DNA of 5,900 bases. It comes from an uncultured Bacilli bacterium. Lineage in GTDB: Bacteria; Bacillota_I; Bacilli_A; RF39; UBA660. The translations under genes and the position numbers were made by a program. This document shows, piece by piece, positions 1-5,189 of this stretch. How positions within the stretch are numbered: position 1 is the stretch's first letter; each line of letters starts with the position of its first letter. The stretch covers positions 1 to 5,900 of the forward strand of contig CANQFF010000058.1 in the NCBI GenBank assembly GCA_947598345.1. The letters run 5' to 3'. Under the pieces are notes generated by a model. The model was not told the DNA's origin and ran no database searches. It was given only the letters and a program-made list of their open reading frames with translations.

Positions 1-569
1 TAAATGATACAAAATCATATCACTTCTTCGTAGTATCTAAATCTAAAATAACGGATGATGCTGACATAGATTTGATACTAGAGGACAATATTGATTCATC
101 TGGTAATTTAAGTAGTACTGCATATTTTGCTTTTGCTGATAGTGGTACTATAAAAAATGGTCCAGTTAAAGCATATGACATTTTATACAACGCAACAAAA
201 GATTGGACAAATATACCTTCTCAAAAATTTTCTATAAACTATTTAGATTCAAAGGGAGGCTTCTCATATTCGTACCGATATGCAGCAATTCAACAGGGTC
301 TTCAAACTAATATATTGAACGAGGATACAGGTGATGTTACAGCTTCTTATTTAGAATTGAAAGCTAGGTTGCCATTTACAGCGTATGATGTTATTGGAGG
401 AGAATATTCAAGAGGCATGTATTGGTTGCTTGATATCACTGCACCTTCTATTAAAGTTTATCATCAGAATGGACTTAGTTCGGGATCTGTCATTCCTTAC
501 CAAGCTGCTGCAGGAGTTGGTATAAGACCAGTAATTACTGTAAAAGGTTCAAATATAGCTTATAATTAA
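1..569 (+). CDS. C-terminal part of a probable surface/secreted protein (partial, 5' end outside the window)
   Basis: The reading frame is open from the window edge (first full codon at 3) to the TAA at 567-569, giving about 188 residues of a longer protein. A TTG at 72 is in frame, but the frame continues upstream of it without a stop, so it is not the start. The last 70 residues carry a recognisable pattern: KARLP, then MYWLLDI about 23 residues on, then GVGIRPVITV near the C-terminus. From memory, the order 'ARLP...yWl...G(V/I)RPVIt' recurs at the C-terminus of secreted or pilin-like Firmicutes proteins, so an extracellular role is likely; this is inference. The visible part has no membrane segment, is rich in Ser, Thr, Tyr, Asn and Gly, and is short of Lys compared with the downstream genes. 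Base composition is also less AT-rich: sampled lines run at 32-40% GC, against as little as 13% in rimM. A terminator follows directly, so it is not in the rlmP operon. Function unknown. Confidence 0.75.
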   Translation, partial: NDTKSYHFFVVSKSKITDDADIDLILEDNIDSSGNLSSTAYFAFADSGTIKNGPVKAYDILYNATKDWTNIPSQKFSINYLDSKGGFSYSYRYAAIQQGLQTNILNEDTGDVTASYLELKARLPFTAYDVIGGEYSRGMYWLLDITAPSIKVYHQNGLSSGSVIPYQAAAGVGIRPVITVKGSNIAYN

Positions 570-613
570 CAGTGTAATAGCAAAATTATTTCATTATCTT
601 ATTATTAAATTTT

Positions 614-636
614 GAGAACTTAAGGTTCTCTTTTTT
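614..636 (+). terminator. Rho-independent terminator after the partial surface-protein gene
   Basis: GAGAAC at 614-619 pairs with GTTCTC at 625-630, with one further T-G wobble closing a three-base TAA loop. Six T residues follow at once (631-636). This is a compact textbook intrinsic terminator 44 bases past the stop codon. It separates the first gene from the promoter at 667-695. Confidence 0.9.
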
Positions 637-666
637 ATTAAAAATAAAAATTTTTATAGTTAAATA

Positions 667-695
667 TTTAAACAAAATTGATAACATGATATAAT
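667..695 (+). promoter_or_regulatory. Extended -10 promoter of the rlmP-rimM-trmD operon
   Basis: A perfect TATAAT lies at 690-695, preceded by TG at 687-688 (TGATATAAT), which is a full extended -10 element. Seventeen bases upstream, TTTAAA (667-672) matches the -35 consensus at 4 of 6 positions, as is common when the extended -10 is strong. Transcription would start near 702, leaving a leader of only about ten bases that consists almost entirely of the ribosome binding site. It lies directly after the terminator at 614-636. Confidence 0.8.
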
Positions 696-702
696 TTAAT
701 TG

Positions 703-708
703 GGTGAT
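703..708 (+). promoter_or_regulatory. Ribosome binding site of rlmP (decides the ATG 712 start)
   Basis: GGTGAT at 703-708 matches the 3' half of the full Shine-Dalgarno complement TAAGGAGGTGAT. It sits three bases before ATG 712. The in-frame TTG at 700 would start upstream of both this site and the predicted transcript start, so it can be set aside. Confidence 0.7.
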
Positions 709-711
709 TTT

Positions 712-1437
712 ATGTTATATACATCTACTTCAAATCCAAAAATTAAAAATATAAAAAAACTAAATACTAAAAAATATAGAGATCAAAATAAAGAATTTCT
801 TATAGAGGGTGAGCACTTAGTCTTAGAAGCATATAAAAATAATGTTTTAAAAGAATTAATATTGGAAGAAAATGTTAATTTTTCTTTAGATGTAGATACT
901 ATTAGAGTATCTAATAATGTATTAAAATATTTGAGTGAACTAGATAATCCACCAAAAATCCTTGGTATATGTAGTAAATTAGATGAGAAAAAGTATGGTA
1001 ATAAGATAGTTATACTAGATGATATACAAGACCCAGGTAATCTTGGAACTATAATAAGAAGTTGTGTTGCCTTTAATATTGATACACTTGTATTAAGTAA
1101 AAATACTGTAGATTTATATAATCCTAAAGTGCTTAGATCAACTCAAGGAATGATTTTTAATATAAATATTATACAAGATGATGTAGTATCATTTGTTAAA
1201 AATTTAATAAATGATAATTATGTTATTTTTGGAACAAAGGTAAATGGTGGAAAAAGTTTAAAAAATGTTGAAAAGTGTGAAAAATTTGCTATAATAATGG
1301 GTAATGAAGGCAGTGGAGTAAAAACAGAACTTTTAAATTTATGTAGTGATTTTTTGTACATAGACATAAACAATAAATGTGAAAGCTTAAATGTTGCAGT
1401 TGCTACTAGTATAATTTTATATGAATTAGATAAGTAG
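712..1437 (+). CDS. rlmP: TrmH/SpoU-family 23S rRNA 2'-O-methyltransferase, RlmP (YsgA) type
   Basis: A 241-residue SAM-dependent ribose methyltransferase of the SPOUT class. The N-terminal substrate-binding domain (residues about 1-90) includes FLIEGEHLVLEA. The C-terminal knotted domain carries the three TrmH motifs: motif 1 DPGNLGTIIR (107-116, with the conserved Asn and Arg), motif 2 IIMGNEGSG (194-202) and motif 3 SLNVAVA (225-231). NPKVLRSTQG (137-146) is also typical. From memory the protein aligns best with Bacillus YsgA, now called RlmP, which methylates G2553 in the A-loop of 23S rRNA. Family assignment is secure, but the exact target is inferred and another SpoU member cannot be excluded. 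ATG 712 is preferred over TTG 700 because of GGTGAT three bases upstream and the promoter position. It is the first gene of its operon; rimM begins seven bases after its stop, and the TAG stop lies within rimM's AGGTG binding site. Confidence 0.9.
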   Translation: MLYTSTSNPKIKNIKKLNTKKYRDQNKEFLIEGEHLVLEAYKNNVLKELILEENVNFSLDVDTIRVSNNVLKYLSELDNPPKILGICSKLDEKKYGNKIVILDDIQDPGNLGTIIRSCVAFNIDTLVLSKNTVDLYNPKVLRSTQGMIFNINIIQDDVVSFVKNLINDNYVIFGTKVNGGKSLKNVEKCEKFAIIMGNEGSGVKTELLNLCSDFLYIDINNKCESLNVAVATSIILYELDK

Positions 1438-1444
1438 GTGTTTT

Positions 1445-1930
1445 ATGAATTTTATAAATATAGGAAAACTTGTAAATACACACGGAATCAAAGGAGAAGT
1501 TAGAATAATAAGTGATTTTAAATATAAAGATATAATATTTAAAGCTGGTAATAATATATATATAAATGATATTAAATATAAAATTATTTCATATAGAAAA
1601 CATAAGATTTATGATATGTTGCAGTTAGATAAAGTAGATAATATTGAAATCGCACAAACTTTGAAGGGGTATAATGTATATATTGATAAAAACGATTATG
1701 AATTTGATGGCTATTTAGATGAAGATTTAATAGGGTTGTCTGTTTATGATGGTGAAAAATATAAAGGAAAAGTTGTGGATATATTAAAAACAACTTCAAA
1801 TGATTTACTAGTAATAGATGGAATAAAAAAACACTTAGTTCCAAATATTTCTAATTTTGTAAAAAATGTAGATTTAAAATCTAAAAGAATTGAAATAAAA
1901 TATATAAAGGGGCTAGATTATGAAGATTGA
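1445..1930 (+). CDS. rimM: Ribosome maturation factor RimM (16S rRNA processing)
   Basis: RimM binds ribosomal protein S19 and helps assemble the head of the 30S subunit. The 161-residue product has the usual two domains. The N-terminal RimM domain contains IGKLVNTHGIKGEVRI (6-21), with the family's G-(K/R)-hydrophobic...HG(I/L)KGE(V/L) signature. The C-terminal PRC-barrel contains DLIGLSVYDGEKYKGKVVDI (94-113), SNDLLVIDG (118-126) and HLVPNISNFVKNVDL (130-144), all expected in order. Length is slightly below the usual 165-180. ATG 1445 follows AGGTG (1436-1440) by four bases. The gene ends on TGA and overlaps trmD by 11 bases, so the two are probably translationally coupled. rimM-trmD adjacency is conserved across many bacteria, but their frequent partners rpsP, khpA and rplS are not alongside here. 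Codon use is extremely AT-rich, with many ATA, AAT and AAA codons. Confidence 0.95.
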   Translation: MNFINIGKLVNTHGIKGEVRIISDFKYKDIIFKAGNNIYINDIKYKIISYRKHKIYDMLQLDKVDNIEIAQTLKGYNVYIDKNDYEFDGYLDEDLIGLSVYDGEKYKGKVVDILKTTSNDLLVIDGIKKHLVPNISNFVKNVDLKSKRIEIKYIKGLDYED

Positions 1931-2588
1931 TGTTTTAACACTTTTTCCTAATATGTTTTCTGAATTTATAGGAGAATCTATCATAAAAAGAGCCATTGAA
2001 TCGGGTAAAGTTCAAGTTCAAATTCATAATATTAGAGATTATTCAAAAGATCCACATAATAAAGTAGATGATTATGGATTTGGTGGTGGAGCTGGTATGG
2101 TTCTTATGCCACAACCAATATTTGATGCAGTAGAAGCATTAAAAAGTAAAGATTCAAAGGTAATATTAATGACTCCACAAGGAATTAAGTATAATCAAAA
2201 AAAAGCTTATGAACTTTCTTTTGAAAAACACTTGATAATAATATGTGGTCACTATGAAGGATTTGATGAAAGAATAAGAAGTTTAGCAGATATTGAAATA
2301 TCTATAGGAGATTTTGTACTTACCGGCGGTGAGATACCAGCGATGGTAGTATGTGATAGTGTTATAAGGTTATTAGATGGGGTTATAGAAAAAGAATCAC
2401 ACATTAATGATTCATTTAATGATAATTTATTAGATTATCCTGTATATACTCATCCAAGTAACTTTAGAGGTATGAAAGTTCCAGATGTACTTTTATCAGG
2501 ACATCATGCAAATATAGAAAAATGGAGAAAAGAACAAAGAGAATTAAGGACTAAAGAGCGTAGACCAGACTTATTAGAAAAGAGATGA
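1920..2588 (+). CDS. trmD: tRNA (guanine-37-N1)-methyltransferase TrmD
   Basis: TrmD makes m1G37 next to the anticodon of tRNAs reading CUN, CCN and CGG, preventing +1 frameshifting; it is a SPOUT trefoil-knot dimer. The 222-residue product shows DVLTLFPNMF (4-13), VDDYGFGGGAGMV (49-61), the SAM-knot stretch TPQGIKYN (85-92), CGHYEGFDERI (109-119), and ISIGDFVLTGGEIPAM (127-142). Residues matching E. coli Arg154 and Asp169 (the catalytic base) are Arg150 (DSVIR) and Asp164 (NDSF). The C-terminal SGHHANIEKWR (193-203) and RRPDLL (214-219) are also present. It ends almost straight after RRPDLL, about 20 residues short of most homologues, and has YTHP (176-179) where YTRP is usual; neither removes a known catalytic residue. 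AAGGGG (1907-1912) lies seven bases before ATG 1920, inside rimM. Confidence 0.97.
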   Translation: MKIDVLTLFPNMFSEFIGESIIKRAIESGKVQVQIHNIRDYSKDPHNKVDDYGFGGGAGMVLMPQPIFDAVEALKSKDSKVILMTPQGIKYNQKKAYELSFEKHLIIICGHYEGFDERIRSLADIEISIGDFVLTGGEIPAMVVCDSVIRLLDGVIEKESHINDSFNDNLLDYPVYTHPSNFRGMKVPDVLLSGHHANIEKWRKEQRELRTKERRPDLLEKR

Positions 2589-2589
2589 T
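2582..2589 (+). promoter_or_regulatory. Ribosome binding site of the 154-residue unknown gene
   Basis: GAGATGAT (2582-2589) differs from GAGGTGAT, the 3' part of the full Shine-Dalgarno complement, at one base. It lies three bases before ATG 2593, the same spacing as at rlmP and ireB. It overlaps the trmD stop codon and supports this start. Confidence 0.55.
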
Positions 2590-2592
2590 TAT

Positions 2593-3057
2593 ATGAGTGA
2601 AAAAAAATATTTCGTATACAAAAAAGGAGATAATAAAGAAATCATTTATATGGATTATGATAAATTAAAAGGGTTTGGTTTTATGCCTAAAAACAATGTA
2701 AAATATGATGGTATAATTGTAAACAAAATGGTAATAATAAAACCATCAATGATAGAAAAAGTATTGAAAAGAAAGATAAGAAAAAAATTAGACTTATACT
2801 TAAAATTAATTATTAATTTTTTAGATGATGACGATAGTTCAAGTCCAGGAGCTCTTAGTGAGACATTGAACGATTTGAGTAGATATAAAAATATAGTACT
2901 ATATAAATATAGAAAATATTTAGATGAAAAATATTTTAAAATTTTATTAAAAAAAATTGAATTATTAGAATATGAATTAAATTATAAATTAATGAATATA
3001 AACATGAATTTATATGATTTATATGAAGAAGAAAAAACTTCAAATAGAACTAGATAG
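2593..3057 (+). CDS. Unrecognised 154-residue basic helical protein
   Basis: I do not recognise a named family. The gene is very probably real: it starts four bases after trmD, has a plausible ribosome binding site, shares the codon use of its neighbours and ends in tandem stops (TAG TAA). The product is intracellular, with no signal peptide or clear membrane helix. Residues 4-50 look strand-rich, with aromatic and Lys-rich KKYFVYKKGD and IIVNKMVIIK. Residues 52-77 form a basic amphipathic helix (KVLKRKIRKKLDLYLKL). A short acidic-Ser linker DDDDSSSPG (78-86) follows. Residues 87-146 form a long helical region with heptad-like Leu/Ile/Tyr spacing (LSETLNDLSRYKN, then KYRKYLDEKYFKILLKKIE), ending in an acidic and then basic tail. 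An RNA-binding or ribosome-associated role fits the basic charge and location, but that is only inference. From loose memory, similar 'helical pair after an acidic linker' proteins occur as hypotheticals in Mollicutes-like and phage genomes. It occupies the place where rplS often follows trmD, but shows no L19 features. Confidence 0.8.
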   Translation: MSEKKYFVYKKGDNKEIIYMDYDKLKGFGFMPKNNVKYDGIIVNKMVIIKPSMIEKVLKRKIRKKLDLYLKLIINFLDDDDSSSPGALSETLNDLSRYKNIVLYKYRKYLDEKYFKILLKKIELLEYELNYKLMNINMNLYDLYEEEKTSNRTR

Positions 3058-3068
3058 TAAACTAAATT

Positions 3069-3084
3069 TAAACTCCTAGGTTTA
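3069..3084 (+). repeat. Short inverted repeat overlapping the ireB -35 box
   Basis: TAAAC (3069-3073) and GTTTA (3080-3084) are perfect inverted arms around TCCTAG, which holds most of a CCTAGG palindrome. The right arm overlaps the -35 hexamer at 3081-3086. No T-run follows, so it is not a good terminator. It could be an operator for a dimeric regulator or a chance palindrome in AT-rich DNA. Confidence 0.35.
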
Positions 3085-3109
3085 CAAAGAAGTTAAAATA
3101 TGTTAAAAT
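3081..3109 (+). promoter_or_regulatory. Promoter of the ireB-ruvX-DUF1292-mltG-trmR operon
   Basis: TTTACA (3081-3086, 5 of 6 to TTGACA) and TAAAAT (3104-3109, 5 of 6 to TATAAT) are exactly 17 bases apart. TG at 3101-3102 adds an extended -10 (TGTTAAAAT). A transcript would start near 3116, giving a leader of about 26 bases to ATG 3142. The in-frame ATG at 3100 lies inside the spacer and would not be on this transcript. Read-through from trmD may add to expression, since no terminator is visible in between. Confidence 0.75.
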
Positions 3110-3133
3110 GGTATTGTATTCATAGAATAGAGT

Positions 3134-3138
3134 GTGAT
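3134..3138 (+). promoter_or_regulatory. Ribosome binding site of ireB
   Basis: GTGAT (3134-3138) matches the 3' end of the Shine-Dalgarno complement GGTGAT. It lies three bases before ATG 3142, in the same geometry as at rlmP. It supports 3142 over the upstream ATG at 3100. Confidence 0.5.
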
Positions 3139-3141
3139 AGT

Positions 3142-3387
3142 ATGGATAACACAAAAATTTATAATTCTAACGATTTTCAAAACGAGTATGTATCTAGAGT
3201 AGTAAAAGATGTGGCAACTATATTGGAAGAAAGAGGATATAATCCTGTAAATCAAATAGTTGGGTACTTAATGAGTGGAGATCCCGGTTATATTTCTAGT
3301 CACAAAGAAGCTAGAAGTAAGATAACTGAATTTGATAGGACCAAAATACTTGAAATACTTGTTGAAGATTTTTTGAGCAAAAAATGA
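3142..3387 (+). CDS. ireB: IreB/ReoM family (UPF0297, YrzL) regulatory phosphoprotein
   Basis: An 81-residue product from ATG 3142, in line with the usual 80-90. Its core GYNPVNQIVGYLMSGDP (32-48), followed by YISSHKEARS (50-59), is the diagnostic IreB signature, and the C-terminus (RTKILEILVEDFL) also fits. In Enterococcus, IreB is phosphorylated on N-terminal Thr residues by the PASTA kinase IreK and restrains cephalosporin resistance. The Listeria homologue ReoM controls ClpCP degradation of MurA, the first committed enzyme of peptidoglycan synthesis. Thr4 in MDNTKIY appears to align with one of these Thr residues (inference). A longer in-frame start at ATG 3100 would add 14 residues not typical of the family, and it falls inside the promoter spacer, so it is rejected. 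The gene heads its operon and overlaps ruvX by four bases (ATGA). Its neighbour mltG makes a wall-control role plausible here. Confidence 0.94.
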   Translation: MDNTKIYNSNDFQNEYVSRVVKDVATILEERGYNPVNQIVGYLMSGDPGYISSHKEARSKITEFDRTKILEILVEDFLSKK

Positions 3388-3812
3388 GGTATTTAGGTTT
3401 AGATCTCGGTACTCGTACATTAGGAATTTCAATAAGCGATACTACAAAAACTATTGCAAGCGCTCTCAAAACAATAAGATTTAATGAAAATGATTATGAT
3501 TCTATTATAGATGAAATAGGTAAAATCATAAGTGATTATCAAATATCAAAAATTGTTTTGGGATTTCCAAAAAATATGAATAATACAGTTGGTGAAAGAG
3601 GGGTAACTACCATCCAATTTCAAGAGAAATTGATTAATACCTTTGGTATTGATGTTGTTTTACAAGATGAAAGATTAACTACGGTGGAAGCTACAAAGTA
3701 TATGTTAGAAGCAGATGTTTCTAGAAAAAATCGAAAGAAAAAAATAGATTCTGTTGCTGCTAACATTATTCTTCAGACATATTTAGATAAGGAAAAAGGA
3801 GGAAAATTATGA
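3384..3812 (+). CDS. ruvX: RuvX/YqgF family RNase H-fold nuclease (putative pre-16S rRNA nuclease / Holliday-junction resolvase)
   Basis: A 142-residue protein of the YqgF family with an RNase H-like fold. The first strand motif LGLDLGTRTLGISISD (4-19) supplies catalytic Asp7. IVLGFPKNMN (57-66), followed by Gly70 and Glu71, is the typical middle motif. QDERLTTVEA (94-103) supplies Glu96, and KIDSVAANIILQTYL (120-134) supplies Asp122. The Asp-Glu-Asp metal-binding set is therefore complete and the enzyme should be active. In E. coli the protein (YqgF) has been linked to maturation of the 16S rRNA 5' end; in Mycobacterium the homologue was reported to resolve Holliday junctions. Which role applies here cannot be read from sequence. 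The start overlaps the ireB stop as ATGA with no strong binding site of its own, which suggests translational coupling. Its stop overlaps the next gene in the same way. Confidence 0.95.
   Translation: MRYLGLDLGTRTLGISISDTTKTIASALKTIRFNENDYDSIIDEIGKIISDYQISKIVLGFPKNMNNTVGERGVTTIQFQEKLINTFGIDVVLQDERLTTVEATKYMLEADVSRKNRKKKIDSVAANIILQTYLDKEKGGKL
3796..3802 (+). promoter_or_regulatory. Strong Shine-Dalgarno site of the DUF1292 gene
   Basis: AAGGAGG lies six bases before ATG 3809, inside the last codons of ruvX (Lys-Gly-Gly). It is the strongest ribosome binding site in the window. It suggests the small acidic product is made in more than coupled amounts compared with RuvX. Confidence 0.85.
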
Positions 3813-4102
3813 AAGAAGAAACAATGACATTCAAAATAGTAAATGATGAGGGAAAAGAAGTAGAATGTGAGGTATTATTTACATTTGAATCAGATGAAAC
3901 AAAGAAAAATTATATAGTTTATACAGATAACACATTAGATGAAGAAGGGAATACAAAAGTATATGCTTCAACATATAATCCAGATGAGGATGAAACTAAG
4001 TTACTAGCGATTGAAACAGAAAAAGAATGGAAGATAATAGAAACTATTTTAGATGAATTACAAAACGAATCTGCTGGCTCTGATGAAGAAAATAAAGGGT
4101 AA
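3809..4102 (+). CDS. DUF1292 (YrzB-like) small acidic protein
   Basis: A 97-residue, strongly acidic protein. The core at residues about 5-76 runs MTFKIVNDEGKEVECEVLFTF (5-25), then KNYIVYTDNTLDEEGNTKVYAS (33-54), then an acidic loop YNPDEDETKLLAI (56-68) and EKEWKIIETILDEL (71-84). This is the DUF1292 layout: a short beta-rich domain with 'Y(I/L)(V/A)YTD' and 'W..(V/I)' landmarks. It is cytoplasmic, with no signal or membrane segment, and ends in a disordered Ser/Glu/Gly tail. Its function is unknown in the literature I can recall. The assignment rests on sequence pattern plus its conserved place between ruvX and mltG (B. subtilis yrzL-yrrK-yrzB-yrrL-yrrM). It starts within the ruvX stop (ATGA), with AAGGAGG upstream. 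Its 3' end may overlap mltG if mltG uses its ATG at 4083. Confidence 0.85.
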   Translation: MKEETMTFKIVNDEGKEVECEVLFTFESDETKKNYIVYTDNTLDEEGNTKVYASTYNPDEDETKLLAIETEKEWKIIETILDELQNESAGSDEENKG

Positions 4103-4118
4103 TAAACTCTTTTATTTT

Positions 4119-5189
4119 ATGAAAAAAATATTAATTATAATTTTAAGTTTAATTGCAGTTGCTATATTAGGCAGTTGCGTATTTTATAATATAAATTTAA
4201 AAGCAGTAAGCAGTAATTCAAAAGAAGTAAATTTTATGGTTGAAAGCGGTAGTACATATTATGATGTTATTTCTAAGTTAAAAAAAGAAGGATTAATTAG
4301 AAGTGAATTTTGTTTTAAATTATATATAAAATTTAATAAAGTAAATGAAATACAGGCGGGTACTTATAAATTAAACAAAAATATGAGTGTAAGTAAAATA
4401 GTTAAAGAGTTTTCTAAGGGAAATAATTATAATCCAGATGCTATAGTCGTTACTTTTAAAGAAGGAAAAAACATGAGAAGTATAGCTTCAACTATATCTA
4501 AATATACTAATAATACAGAGGATGAAGTATATACTAAACTTGCAGATGAAGAGTATTTAAAATCACTTATAAATGAATATTGGTTTATAGATGAAACTAT
4601 TTTAAATAAAGATATTTATTATTCTTTAGAAGGTTATTTGTACCCAAATACTTATGAATTTCAAAATAAAGATGTTAAAATAGAAGATATTTTTAAAGTT
4701 ATGTTAGATGAAATGGATAAAAATTTAACATTATATAAAACGGATATTTTAAGCAATAAATTTACAGTACACGAGATTTTGACTTTAGCTTCTATAGTAG
4801 AACTAGAGGGTGCTAATAGTAATGATAGAGCGGGCATAGCTGGAGTATTTTATAATAGACTTAATTCTAATTGGTCGCTTGGAAGTGATGTTACTACATA
4901 TTACGCTGCTAAAATAGAATTAAGCGATAGAGATTTGTATCAATATGAAATAGACGATGCAAACAATTATAATACAAGAAGTGAACATCTTGCTGGAAAA
5001 TTGCCTATAGGACCTATATGTAATCCAAGTATAGAATCTATTAAAGCGGTATTATATCCTGAAAATAGTGATAATTACTATTTTGTATCAGATATTAATG
5101 GTAATACTTATTTTTCTAAAACATATAATGAACATTTATCAAAGAAAAATGATTTAATAGAAGCTGGTTTATGGTACACTTACGATTAA
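4119..5189 (+). CDS. mltG: Endolytic murein transglycosylase MltG (YceG/YrrL family)
   Basis: MltG cuts nascent peptidoglycan glycan strands at the outer face of the membrane and so sets chain length. From ATG 4119 the product is 356 residues. MKK precedes a hydrophobic stretch (4-17) and LGSC (17-20), which looks like a membrane anchor or lipobox. A LysM-like region follows (about 37-101: FMVESGSTYYDVISKLKKEG and AGTYKLNKNMS). The catalytic domain has LEGYLYPNTYEF (170-181) and LTLASIVELEGA (221-232) with catalytic Glu228, matching E. coli Glu218. It continues with GVFYNRL (242-248), LGSDVTTYYA (254-263), LPIGPICNPS (295-304) and YYFVSDINGNTYFSKTYNEH (320-339). LGSDV replaces the usual LxSDP. 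The start is uncertain: no ATG here has a good binding site, and ATG 4083 (12 residues longer) or 4053 are alternatives. 4119 gives the family's usual N-terminus, 16 bases after the DUF1292 stop. trmR overlaps its 3' end. Confidence 0.95.
   Translation: MKKILIIILSLIAVAILGSCVFYNINLKAVSSNSKEVNFMVESGSTYYDVISKLKKEGLIRSEFCFKLYIKFNKVNEIQAGTYKLNKNMSVSKIVKEFSKGNNYNPDAIVVTFKEGKNMRSIASTISKYTNNTEDEVYTKLADEEYLKSLINEYWFIDETILNKDIYYSLEGYLYPNTYEFQNKDVKIEDIFKVMLDEMDKNLTLYKTDILSNKFTVHEILTLASIVELEGANSNDRAGIAGVFYNRLNSNWSLGSDVTTYYAAKIELSDRDLYQYEIDDANNYNTRSEHLAGKLPIGPICNPSIESIKAVLYPENSDNYYFVSDINGNTYFSKTYNEHLSKKNDLIEAGLWYTYD

Noticed and set aside
72..569. TTG 72 as the start of a complete 165-residue gene
   Set aside because: The same frame is open to the window edge with no stop and a consistent composition, and no ribosome binding site precedes the TTG. 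The gene is a 5'-truncated fragment.
1410..1415. TATAAT near the end of rlmP as an internal promoter for rimM
   Set aside because: No -35-like hexamer lies at 16-18 bases and there is no TG extension. In DNA this AT-rich, isolated TATAAT matches are expected by chance.
1584..1844. An 86-codon open frame on the minus strand within rimM
   Set aside because: It lies wholly inside a well-supported rimM. Its product is rich in Leu, His and Tyr, as expected from reading AT-rich codons backward, and it has no recognisable motif.
3058..3099. A terminator between the 154-residue gene and ireB
   Set aside because: The only hairpin has five A/T-rich pairs and no T-run after it, and its right arm overlaps the -35 box.
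3100..3141. ATG 3100 as the ireB start
   Set aside because: It falls between the -35 and -10 of a good promoter and would add residues not seen in IreB proteins.
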